The notes under the pieces were generated by a model that searched no databases, was not told the origin of the DNA, and was given only the letters and a program-made list of their open reading frames with translations. From NCBI GenBank assembly GCA_963573305.1, contig OY754335.1:16283501-16347500 (forward strand): a DNA stretch of 64,000 bases. The letters run 5' to 3'. The translations under genes were made by a program, and so were the position numbers. Positions 46,417 through 57,362 of this stretch are shown in pieces (the stretch's first letter is position 1; every line of letters starts with the position of its first letter). The DNA comes from Pyrrhosoma nymphula. Lineage: Eukaryota; Arthropoda; Insecta; Odonata; Coenagrionidae.

Positions 46417-48299
46417 ACTAATATTGATTGGCATTATGGTTTCTACAGTTCAAGTTGCACTCTAGGCAGTAAATTCAAGGAGGAAGGTGGCATTCAAAAT
46501 GCAAAAACCTTCTTCTCAATATTTGTTTTCAGCAAAAATACAAAATTGTTTTAATTGATAATTTTATTTTGAAAAACCTGAGGATGAGCTTGCAGGATTT
46601 TGACCAAATAACGTAGATTTAAACGAATTAATAACTAAATTTATTGTGCAATATAGTCAGTGGTAGAATTAATTTTCTTCTGTAACATGAGGAGAAATTC
46701 AATATTTTGAATTCTTAGAGTTGACTACACATTTTGGATCACTCAGGTGGTTAGGTTTTATAAATAAATAATTTCTTATTCTAGCCGGTTCCAGTTGTTC
46801 CAAAGTTTTAGTTCCAATATAGATCGACAAGAGTAGATACGCTTAATTCATCTCTTATAATACATGTTGCAGAGAGTGTGTAAGAGTGCCAGCAAAGATA
46901 AAAGAGATAAGCGAGAACTCTAAATCCTTTAGAAAATAACGAGATCTAATCTTAAGATCATCCAGAGAAGAAAATGTCATCTAAGGTGAAGTAATAATAT
47001 TTATCAGCAAAATCATCTTCATTCCGTCTCTATGGCTTTCAACGCTGGCTCATACGTATTTCCAACAGTCGCCCAACTCGGCACTAGGTTAAATTTCACT
47101 TTCGTGCTCTAAGGGAATCGATCTTGCAAGTTCTCGTGCAAACCAAGTCAAGGATAGAGAAACCTCTCCAATCTATACGCCTGAAGAGATGGCATTCAAG
47201 GAGAAAGATATTGTCCGAGAGGTACACGCACAAGTCCTTTTTATTTGCCTCGTGCATTACCGCTGAGTGAAATTTTATTTTTTATCTACGACGCTGTTAA
47301 ATAAAACATTTCCCGTTTATATCCTTGCTTTTATTTTGGTACCAAAGATAAGGAGCCTAGTACGCTATTCATAAATCACCACTCTTAATTCTTTACGAGA
47401 CTACTACTCTCTCGCACCAGAACTGGATGCGGATGAAAATTATATTCTCGATGGGTAGTGATGCTAGAGAAGCAGGTACAATAGAACAAAAATGACGCTC
47501 TTTCAGCTTTTAAAGGCCTTTATTTATCGATAAGCGGTTGGGAACAGGAAAAAATTATTTAACGCATTGCAATTTTATTTTCACTGTTAGTAAATTTATT
47601 GACCCTTTAAAATTTGGAGGGTATTTTTCCTCTAATGGCTCCATAATGAATATTTCCTATATATAGCAAGAAAGGTATATGCATGCAAGTTAAATTCAAA
47701 TATAGGTCACTCATTGTCAGTAGTATTTTCAGTGACGATCCACAGAGTTATAATTTCAATTTTTATTTCCTTACTCTCAGAATAGTTGAAGATGCTACAA
47801 TTTTTGACTACAATATCATTCCAGAGCACTTGAAACGATGTATTCAGTTGGCAAGATAAAATGAATTTACAGCTCAGCCCACTTCAACACGGCTGCTGAA
47901 ATTGAAAAGCTTTCAGTTTTCTGTCTGTATATATCATTGTCGCATACCATTACTTTTTTAAAATTTTTTTAAAGAGGAAACAAATGATAGCTCTTCTATT
48001 AAATTGCCTGTAACTTTTAAAGAAAACCATGTGTACCCATAGAGGGGATATAAATTCATCAAAACTTGCAAGAGAATTATATTTACAGAAAGATACAGAT
48101 AAAGCCATGGATTACTCTCTAGTAATATGTAATTATTTACAGAAAAAGACACAGCGCGGCTCTTAATAAACGGCTAAACTAATATAACACCAAAAGTAGG
48201 CTAACTAAAGTAGACGTGGATTCAATTGAAAAACATGATTTTAAATAAATCCAACAATAGTTATAAAAATGGCAACACAAAGCATTGTCTCATTCCTCT
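46417..48299. other. AT-rich DNA, no recognised gene
   Basis: No supported gene, repeat or element was recognised here. Confidence 0.5.
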
Positions 48300-48309
48300 C
48301 CTCAAATGG

Positions 48310-48480
48310 TTGAAGGCGACGACGAGTAAGTGGGACATGGCGAAGTGAGGGAAGGGGTTAAAGCTGGAGGCGTTGGTGATGAGACAAAGAGACAAGGGAA
48401 AGGGACTATAGAAGAGAGTAGAACGGCAGAATGTGAGGACATAAATGGGGTTGTAGTGAGCCGAGGGAGTCTCAAAGCTT
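48310..48480. repeat. purine-rich tract
   Basis: The plus strand is mostly G and A (ggaaggggttaaagctggag) for about 170 bp, with a strand asymmetry like the tracts at 27290 and 33700. No coding content. Confidence 0.4.
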
Positions 48481-48654
48481 TTGAAAAAAAAAATTAGGGA
48501 AGATCACGATTACAAATCAATATCAGAAGTAGCAGCAGTGGCCATCAATCTGTCAATTGGTTTCCTGCAGCTTTCCACTCCTTTCTTTAACATCCTGTTT
48601 CTACTTTGCTCATTTTACGCTGGTTTGGTCTGACATGAGATATATTTTGTAATG

Positions 48655-48745
48655 GGAGCGCCATTTAGCGTCAATCGCGGTTGGATTTCTAACCTTGGTG
48701 TTATAGTGGGTTCAAATTCGTCGTGGTAATGTGTGAACCCTAGAT
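48655..48745 (+). repeat. possible tRNA-like SINE
   Basis: A B-box-like GGGTTCAAATTCG at about 48708-48720 follows, by around 45 bases, a plausible A-box region (tcgcggttggatttc). The fit to a tRNA fold is poor, so it is only tentative. Confidence 0.3.
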
Positions 48746-50083
48746 CAAACAAATAGTAAATAAATTAGCTATCGTAGGTGCCTTCTTCGTTGATTTTATG
48801 TCTCTTTGGCGGCCAAGAGACGGAAATAAGTTTCCATATATTCTTAAACACCAGCCAACAAGCACTTTTTCTAGTGCACCCATCCTTTTTTTGCTCTACA
48901 ACTTTCGCTCGTCAGTTCTCTTTACACCTGAAATGGTTCCCTGAACGCTGTTCGTTACGCGGGTAAAAAGAATTTTCTAGCCATCGAAAGATCAGTGTAG
49001 AGGAAATAAAGCATTATCGGCTTACGGCTTCATTCCTAAAATTCCACATTTTTATATTCTTCAAAATTTGCTTCTTGCATTAAATCCTTCGTCTTCCTCA
49101 GAAATTCTTCCCATAATTTGCTCCTTCCATCGCAATTTTCGGGTTGATGAAGTGCCACAGCATGTGTACAAAAAGTTTATCTCTTCTTCATCCAGAGCTT
49201 TCCCCAAGAATGTTTCTTCCGCAGCTCGTCGCTCAGGGTTTTTCGTCTGTCCGTCCATTTCATCTTCATCATTCTTTTCCAACCTCCTTTGATCTGGTAC
49301 TGTTATCTTCTAAGTTCACAGTCATAAGGCAGCATAATCAAGGTCTGCTCAACGAAATGCTTCCTTGCTTTCACGCCTCACAAACAATAAAATACAACCA
49401 CGCACTCTGGAGTACACAAGAAATCTCGGTCGATGCCCAGAGTCTCCGATTGCGTTTAAAAATAGTGCACCCGCTTTTCTGGGATTTTCTCACAGCGACG
49501 ACGTGGACTAATCCATTAAGTTGCACATAAGGAAGCGAAGTTACCCGGAAGGGAAACAAAATAAAAAAACGTTTGAAAATAAAATTCGGGCCACGGAGGG
49601 TGAACTTCAATTGTCCGTGCGGTGAGGGACAAGCTTCGTGGGTGGAGGCCCAGGGGGAAGAAACAGTGAGCCGAGGCGATATATACATTGGGGTTAGGTG
49701 CGGAGTGGAGCGGAGGAGGAGAAGAGGATTTCAAGTAATGCGTTGAGTCCCATGGGTGGAACGTTACTTCAACCCTCGATGCCAACCAACCCTTTCCCCT
49801 GCAACCTTTGGGACACTCAGAGAAATAAGAAGTAGTAACTTAGGGGAGGAAAGGTCTTTTATCTAGATCGCCAGAGGGGAAACGGAAGAGAGAGAGAGAG
49901 GGAGAGAATAGGAGTTGTTTATCGCGGTTGTGCGTCTTCTGGCGGGGAGAAGAAACGTGCTCTGAGAAAGACTTTACTCGTTTAAGATTTTGAAACTCCT
50001 TCCTCTGCATGTAATTTCACGTAAATGAACTAATTACATTGAATTCAAACTCATATTTTTACTAAACATACCTATTTGCACAG
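48746..50083. other. no recognised gene; GA microsatellite at about 49885
   Basis: A GA-rich stretch (agagagagagagaggg, near 49889) and a purine-rich block at 49590-49760 are present. Frames on both strands at 49061-49785 are shadows of composition with no family resemblance. Confidence 0.45.
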
Positions 50084-50252
50084 GGTCGACATTTTATCTT
50101 CAATTTCATTGCGTTTGAAGAGATTTTACGATAACTTCGTAATCAGAGCGTATTATGATAGTAGTTCGCATGCAAATGTAATAGCTTACGACAGTGAAGA
50201 AACATTTATGTTTAAGAAATTTACAATATTTTTTAATTTATATGAAGAAGAG
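50084..50252 (+). CDS. candidate internal exon, unidentified gene
   Basis: A 169-bp segment is bounded by an acceptor, cctatttgcacag, and a good donor, gaagag|gtaagc. One frame stays open throughout. With the first base completing a split codon it reads VDILSSISLRLKRFYDNFVI, RAYYDSSSHANVIAYDSEET and FMFKKFTIFFNLYEEE. This would require a previous exon ending in phase 2, so it cannot join directly to the exon at 29417. The peptide is rich in Tyr, Phe and Ser and I recognise no domain. AT-rich composition makes the call weaker than for the 29417 exon. Confidence 0.3.
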
Positions 50253-52721
50253 GTAAGCAAACACGTTTGGTCTGAACTAGCAACACAATTTTTTTTGCTT
50301 TAATCCTTGAATATGTGATCCCAATTTCTTTTGACAGAGGAACATCACTTTGGCCAGTTTGACAGAGTAATAAGATCTTTATTGTAACATATTCTAAAGT
50401 AGTTCACAAATGAACAATTTTTTTGAATCAAACAATTAACGGCCCTTGCTCGTCAGCAAGCATATACATATCTGTACTGCTGAAAGAACCCTGTGGGTGA
50501 ATTGGCAAAATATGGAGTTTCGATCGTATTCGAGACTCGATAATGTAATGATTTCCACTTACAGTTTTAATATCGGAAATAGTTTATTTTTTCAAAAATA
50601 TTAATAATTAGAAAGAGGAATGAAACATTCTCCCGTGAAAGTATTTCAATCTTCAGTATAAATTTAGCTTCACCAGACTTACATTTTCATAATTACAGGA
50701 TCTAAACCTTTTAGGAGCTCAGTTAAAGGATACAGCTCAAAGAGTAGCGTAGAGAGTCAGACCCTCGTAAATAGGCTAAATCAAGGGGTGAAAATTATGT
50801 GGAAACCTCTAGAAGAGTATATGGAAGATAAATAAACTATAGATGGAAGATAAATAAACTATGCTGGATAGATAGATTGCAAAAGAAGGATTACGAGGAA
50901 ATCACTACAAGTTTGGATACACCCGGCTATTTAGGAGGGAAATTCCGCAACTGTAACATGAAAAGTAGGTGACAAAAAAAAACATTTGAAAACACTCCTT
51001 CCTGAATCGAGGAATTTAGGTATGGCGTGAGTTACCCGAAGATATTTTAAGATCATTCCTTAGAATATACAAATGTTTAGAAAAAAGTATGACTACTGTA
51101 CTTGCAGAGTAATTTTTTTTACACCAGGCTAGCCTAGTGGCAACCTAATTTTAATTCCTCCTAATTGTGACGAATTTAATTTACTTAAATAGTGAAGGTG
51201 CCAGTTGAATATCAATGGAAGGGAAAAATATCAACGCTAAAACATTGTAATAAACCTTTCGTATATTATGTTGTGCAAAGAATCATTGAGTCAATGGATA
51301 CACACGGAATCTCGGCTTAAACATTTAGTATGGTCGTCATGGGGACGATGACTCAAAAACGCTAAAATATTGCGAAAAAGCGTTACATTTTAGCAAATAT
51401 TTTGGAACTCCGACCCATGCACAAAATTCGATTGAAAGAATGAGGATCTGTATTTTATTTTCTTTCTATTAATACCTTTCCCAATGACAGAAAACAACTT
51501 TTTTAAATTTAATTTTGCAAATAACAAAAGGTCTGCAGCCAAATGAAGATTCAGCTTCAGTTTCTTATATGAAAGTGACTGGCATACATTTACACATCGG
51601 TGATAATTATGGTAGATAATAATAATAATCTCCCCATACCTAACAGCCGAAGCCACTTACTAGGTTTTAAATACTTGATAATTATATAAACTCGAATAAA
51701 TAAATATAATAATATAACTACATCACAATAATATAATAATAATAAATTATTAAACTTGAATAAATTATATATATTTTATCCGACGAAAATAAAGGTATTT
51801 GGGGATGGTTTGGGGAAGTTTCCCCTCAAGCGTCGCCTCCCCACCCTTTTTATGATGCTATGTCGCCCTATTTTTCATACCTTGATTCCAGCAACTTCGT
51901 CGTCACTGCCACATTTCACAGATTGCAGAATAGAGTTTTTAGTACAATCTCAGCGCTCATAGTTCAGAGTGGCGTCGTCTACGCTTCAGTTAGCGACCAA
52001 AATTTCTTCCCTCCTTCGAAACGTGCGGGGTCCACGTGTCACGAGATAGTTTCTTTTATTATCGGGGACGGAATGGATGTCCCTGAACCACCCAGATGAA
52101 CTAATGTTCCACCCTGTTTTTTTATGAATCGCAATGCAAATTCATCCGTTGCAACTACGTCCCCAGCGAGCCGTACGGATGAAAATATGACCACTTGAAA
52201 CTTGGAAAAGTTGGAGTGAACTACTTTTCAGAAATTTCAGAGTGACGATCAGCCATAAAAGTAATACTTTTTACTGTTGTCTGAGTAATAAAACGTCCTA
52301 CTCATTACCTTTTAAAAAATCAGCGAGGTTTTCTATAAAATCGGATTAACTAATGAAAATATCCTCTTTGATTCCTGGTGTGATAGCATAAAGCAAATAT
52401 TGAGTTGGAGGCAAAATATTACATATTTTTATTTTCCACAGTAAATTCATAGCGCAAGAAGGCAAAATAAAATCAGGTCAGTTCGAATTGGTATCTTCAA
52501 AAGTTGGCCTTTAAAGAATTACGTTTTTCACAGAGTATTCTAGTGCAAATAGATCCTTCCCATAAACAGCGTATTCCTGAGATTATGCGAGAATGAAAAT
52601 AGCTCCTATAAAAAACATTAACATTATAAACTATTTTTGTCCAACGATTTACACGTATCGTGCGTAGGAATATCATAATTAATAATAATACTGATACTCT
52701 GCTGGCAAACTTGAGTGTAAC
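50253..52721. other. AT-rich DNA, no recognised gene
   Basis: A particularly AT-rich segment with ATA/TAA repeats lies at 51690-51770. No gene is recognised. Confidence 0.5.
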
Positions 52722-52762
52722 ACCATAGAGTAAGTATATTATAGATGTACTTACTCTATGGT
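52722..52762. repeat. 15-bp-arm palindrome of ACCATAGAGTAAGTA
   Basis: Arms accatagagtaagta (52722-52736) and tacttactctatggt (52748-52762) are exact reverse complements around an 11-bp loop. The outer gtaaca/taacac words extend the symmetry imperfectly. The core catagagtaagta also occurs as a tandem pair at 23400-23437. Confidence 0.8.
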
Positions 52763-53159
52763 AACACTTATAATTTAACTTATGAAGAGTGTTTTAGACG
52801 CATTCATTAGAAGATTAAGATAAAAGAAAATAGTAAGGTAAATACTCTAAAAAATATGGAGGTAAATATGCGGCGTAATATTTGGCTTCATTTTCTTTAC
52901 CTCACAACTAATGGTTCCGTTGATTGATGATTACATGAAGATAAGGTGCTATAGTAGCAATTAATGTAGGAGTAAGGTAGGTGTAATACGATATCTAAAC
53001 TGCGTCATAATGGAAGCATATTGAATTGTGCCATCGCGAATAACCAGTTCTAGTTTAAGTGATAAAATAAATTAGGGGAAAACGGTAATCCAGCATAATA
53101 ATGGTAAGTAAATGGAGGGTTCGTCACAAGTGAAACGATTTCATCCTCACAGCGTTTAC
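52763..53159. other. no recognised gene
   Basis: AT-rich sequence with nothing recognisable. Confidence 0.5.
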
Positions 53160-53520
53160 TCCCATTGAGCGCCGCCATGTTCTCCACCCATTTTTCGTTC
53201 TCTTTTTTGAAATCGATAGCTTGACGCGTGCACTCTATATATTGCCAAAACGAGCGAGAACGTTCATTGGCCGCTCAGGAGGAAAAGAAAGGCGTTTTTA
53301 CCCCGATATTTACATTCGCCTGGAGTCGTTTCAGCTTCGGCGCCTAAGCGCCTACGCTTCGTCGGGCATAACTTTACGCCGCGTCGCCCCGCCGCCCGGC
53401 ATGATTCCGTCATTCTCCGGTATTCGAGCGTCAATTAATCCAATGTCAACAACTCAAGTTATCGCTGATGCCGGTGAATCGCCAAGCCGATTCTATCTGG
53501 CGTTTTAAACGTGATATTTC
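53160..53520. promoter_or_regulatory. CpG-rich island with TATA-like and initiator-like words
   Basis: The block is CpG-rich (gccgcgtcgccccgccgcccg near 53380). A tatatat at 53236-53242 lies 30 bp upstream of a TCATT (A at 53266) that fits the insect initiator in five of six positions, and ATTGGCCG, a reverse CCAAT, overlaps it. The TATA-to-initiator spacing is right for a core promoter. An open frame follows to 53508, but no protein family is recognised, so the promoter call is only an inference. Confidence 0.25.
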
Positions 53521-54370
53521 TAAAAATTACCTCCAACGGGGCTTTTAAATTATGGGTCGCGTGACGCTGAATCAAAAGGAATTTTTAAAGCCTGAGGGGA
53601 CCGAGGAAAAAAATGGTTGCGACCTAAAAGAAAGGAGGCGGTGTTAAAGCCTTTACGGTCACTTGCGAAAAAATCATTAGAACTTATCCTGCTTTTGCAC
53701 GGTTTCTTAACTCTTTCTATGCGTTAGGAATCATATTTCAGTTGGCGTATACACTGTAAAGAGGAAAATGTGACGTGGGTATCAACATCAAAAAGGAAAA
53801 TAGAGGAAACAAATATGCTTTATGTGAAATTAATACATTTTTTATTCATAAGCACCTAGAAAACTCACGCATAGCCCAAAACCTGTATCCAATCACACAA
53901 TTTATGTAATAAAATAGCGTAACTACCTTAAACAAGCACGAAATATTGCGTGGTATGGAGGGAGGCAAACTATACGAAGATTTTAAAATGCACTTTATTT
54001 AGTAACACGCATAGATTTGTTAAAGTAAATGTTAACCATCCTGATATTGAAGAAATTACAATCAAAGCCCGCATTTATTTTGTAGAACACCTACGATGAT
54101 AATGAAATAATTAAATTAAGCACGGGTCTTGCAATCCTTTCTTATTCCATATGATTTTCTTAGTTTTTTTTATTCAGACGAGCATATATTTTATCATCTG
54201 CCACTGATACCATTAATAAGGTGTTTTTTTTATTCGTACTTGTTACGATACGTTTTTATTTTTCAAGGTTCTGATAGCAATCAGGAAAAAAAACTATGCT
54301 TTACCCCGCAGATATGATTCTGTATCACTATGGAGATACTCTGCTGCTACAGTCGCTAAGTCCACTCACG
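53521..54370. other. no recognised gene
   Basis: AT-rich sequence. Nothing was recognised. Confidence 0.5.
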
Positions 54371-54790
54371 CAATTAAGTCACGACGGGGGAGGGGGCCTA
54401 GGGGGCGTGGGGGTGGGAGGGTGCAGAATGAAATGATTAATAAAACACACTCGGGGAGTGACGGGCGCGAGTGCGGGACGTAGAGGAGCCGAGATTACGC
54501 GGAGGAAACGAAGTGACGTGGACGTACGACATTCTGCTGGAACGAGGAGAGAGCTAGAGCGGGAGGTGGGTATGAGGGAGGGGGGGGGGGTTGAAGGTGC
54601 GCATTGTCCGCGTCCAAAGTCCAATAAACTGGCACCCCCTCCTCCCCCATCTAAAATGGAGGCTGGGAAAACAAAACACTGCGCTCGGCCGGAAAACCCT
54701 GTCTCGAGTCATTATAATCAAGGCGCGGAGGCGTTGAAAAACAGAACTGGAGGAGAGAGAGAGAGATAGGGAGAGGTTTTTGTCCGCGAA
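54371..54790. other. G-rich / CpG-rich block with G12 run
   Basis: The plus strand is rich in G with gacgggcgcgagtgcggga and similar. A run of about 12 G lies at about 54579-54590 and a GA microsatellite at 54752-54766. No gene is recognised. Confidence 0.45.
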
Positions 54791-55389
54791 ACTGGGTCTG
54801 TAGTCCTCCTTGTTCCTTCCTCAACTTTGCGGCGCTGCATTGTGGAAAGTTATTTACACACTTCAAACTTTTACATGAACCAAAATGAGTACACTCACTC
54901 CGCTGACCTAGCCCAAGAAGCAAGGAAAACACTTCTAAAATGTGTTTAATATTTACGAAAAGTTACTATTTAAATTGTGAGCATATTTCTTGAAACATTA
55001 ATTGAACGTACTAATGTTTTTTTCAAGATTGTGATTACTTAAAAAAAACCTTTTCTGAGGTTCTCAGATACGATTTATCTCAAGAGTAGAAAACGTGTTA
55101 ATTTTTTTTAAATACAATGGTTGAGACGGTACTAACACTGGACAAACTAAAAGAAATGTTATAGTATCATAGAACAATCTCATTATCACCATACGTTTCG
55201 ACCAAGTTTAGAATATTATTAGAATGAATATTAGAGGTGAGGGGCATAACCCGCCTACAATGTCGCCAATCACGAGAAGTCTTATCTAGAATTTTTTTCT
55301 ATAGTTTTTGTCTAGGGTTTTTTCACAAATATTTCAATTTTTATTGTATAAAATTCCTTTAAACACTTCAACACTTAAGCCTCCGTTTA
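54791..55389. other. no recognised gene
   Basis: AT-rich DNA with no recognised gene or repeat. Confidence 0.45.
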
Positions 55390-55640
55390 TAAAGCTCAAA
55401 ATTCTTCTCCTTCCTACCCCGTGTTTGCCCATCGCCACTTCCCTCTCCTTCAGCATTTCGTTATATCATTGCATATCGATATACTTAATACTGAATCCTT
55501 CGGACTATACCTATTAGCTTTTTTCTCCCCTACCATACCCAACACTTCCTCATTTTGTATTTCTTGCAATTAAGCTTATTCTTTTCATATCTCTCTACCA
55601 TAGTGTTTTATTTATTCCATTCTAGATGCTCTTGCACCTT
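55390..55640 (-). mobile_element. RTE-type LINE remnant
   Basis: On the minus strand, in shifting frames, a YKNEEVLGMVGEK-like region, an ISICNDITK segment and GKHGVGRRRILSFIN follow the order TNEEVL..VGE then KRGRGRKRIGF of the better copy at 34197-34740. The copy is heavily mutated and short. Confidence 0.5.
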
Positions 55641-55915
55641 ATCTGTGGCAATTGATGATATGCTGTATTGAAAGCGGCTGCGGTTGAATAAATGTATTCA
55701 TGATGAAGTTTCAAAAGTGATGCCTCAAGCCATAGCACATTCGGTTCTTCGATTTTTAGAATAAAAGTAAATAAATTACATAAAAAAGAGCATTTTAAAA
55801 AGCCTTAACAAACAGCTAAAAGAAAAAAATAGTAAATGATACTAGTGCGTAATAAATTTTTCTGAGTCATCCTCTCCACATTTATCACCCCTCTCTTCGT
55901 CCAAGCTTGCCATAT
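55641..55915. other. no recognised gene
   Basis: AT-rich sequence without recognisable content. Confidence 0.5.
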
Positions 55916-56330
55916 TTCGGTCAGCAAAGGGCCCAACTGGGTGGCGTGTGATATAACAAAAAAGAAACAAGGCGGTGTGGGGGAAGTATCTCTAATCCGT
56001 TCAGCGAACGGTTTAGGCTTGAAGTGCGAGGCGAGCTAAGTCCGGCCTGGTGCGGCAGTGCAGGCGGATACACAAGGAGACGGTAGATAATCCTGTTCTC
56101 TCTCCTCCCCCCGTCCCCCCGTGGTCCGTCCACACAGTCCTCCGGCCGATGCAGCAGCGCCCGTCACGCGATATGCTCGGGGCTCGCAAAACACACAATG
56201 GGCGGGCGGGCGGTTTTTTCCCCCTCTCGTCCAAGGGTTAGGGGAGTCCACGAGTCGACTGTGGGCGGGACGAGGATGTTATTCCGGAGGGTAAAGAAAG
56301 AAAACAGGGGAATGGTCAAATTATGAATGA
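55916..56330. other. GC-rich block, unidentified
   Basis: GC-rich with many CpGs (ggcgggcgggcggtttt at 56199-56216) and C-rich runs at 56104-56120. Overlapping frames on both strands are by-products of composition. No tRNA, rRNA or protein family was recognised. Confidence 0.4.
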
Positions 56331-57248
56331 GACTTCCACCCTGGTTCATTCTTCCCTTGGGGCAATATACTGTACGCGCCCTATGCACAACAAAGAATAC
56401 TATCCCATACCCTAGAAACTCATAGTTATTATACGCTGCAGCTACAGAAAAAATGTTAAGGTCGTTTAAGTGAGATATCATTGCACATAAAATTTAATAA
56501 ATTTACCCTCGCCTTGAAGACTAAGATTGCATCTTTCTGATGGCATCAATATATTAGTTACTTATGGTACTGACTTTTGAAACATGTTTCCTAAAATAGA
56601 GGCCGTTTTCCATGGGATTTGGTGTGGCTGTTCGCTTCAGAGGGACCTAAAATAATTATTTAATTTCCAACGGACAGAGCGCCTAGAAATGTAAGGATGA
56701 GCATTTTTTTAAAGATTGCGATAAAACCTCTGCTTTTAAAGGCTTTTTCAGGGTACGGCGTGAAACAAGCCAAATTTAAGTATCAAATAAGTATATGCAG
56801 TCAATTACTGATTATTTCAGACACACAAATCGAAGGTTTTTCGTAGTTATTATCACTTTATGTATTTCATGTTCCTTTTAACTGCTATACATTTAAAATA
56901 AAATGCGAACATGGCCTCTGTAACTAGAGAAAAATCTCGCTCGAACTACCATGAGGAGCAAGCGAATGGAAATTTCTTCTAGTTAGCTGTAATTCAAGAA
57001 TAAAATTTATAATTATGGATTTGGAGGATGCTAACGAGATGTACTAATAAAAGTACCGTCAATACGGAAAAGTCGATCATAAATCTGAGGTACGTTAGAA
57101 TACGCATCTTTTTCCGGATGACAGATGGTCTGAAGAATAGTTTTTAACCCTTTCACTGCGTTAACTGATTACTGATTTTATTCATAATGTTTGTCAAGTA
57201 ACCACACAAATATTTTCACAATTTTGCGTTTGATACGATCAATTTTCA
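56331..57248. other. AT-rich DNA, no recognised gene
   Basis: A ttccatgggat..ggt word at 56610-56624 resembles one at 18408-18422, possibly a fragment of a shared repeat. Nothing else is seen. Confidence 0.4.
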
Positions 57249-57308
57249 TTACTATAAGAGATATTTTAATTTTGTTTTTAAACAAAATTAAAATATCTCT
57301 TATAGTAA
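57249..57308. repeat. perfect 60-bp palindrome with 29-bp arms
   Basis: Arm ttactataagagatatttta (57249-57268, arm to 57277) is an exact reverse complement of 57280-57308, with a 2-bp centre (tt). It is extremely AT-rich. It is followed by an atagtatatagtataat tandem repeat (57301-57362). Confidence 0.9.
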
Positions 57309-57362
57309 TATAGTATATAGTATAATATAGTATATAGTATAATATAGTATACTTATAGTATA
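57301..57362 (+). repeat. tandem repeat of about 16 bp (tatagtatatagtata)
   Basis: A short AT-rich array built of imperfect tatagtata/tataatatag units overlaps the right end of the palindrome at 57249-57308. Confidence 0.7.

Noticed and set aside
49061..49785. Protein-like frames on both strands in the 49 kb region
   Set aside because: The frames overlap each other on opposite strands and cover purine-rich sequence. No homology was recognised.
56610..56624. ttccatgggat word shared with 18408
   Set aside because: The similarity is confined to a short core plus a few scattered bases; too weak to call a repeat family.
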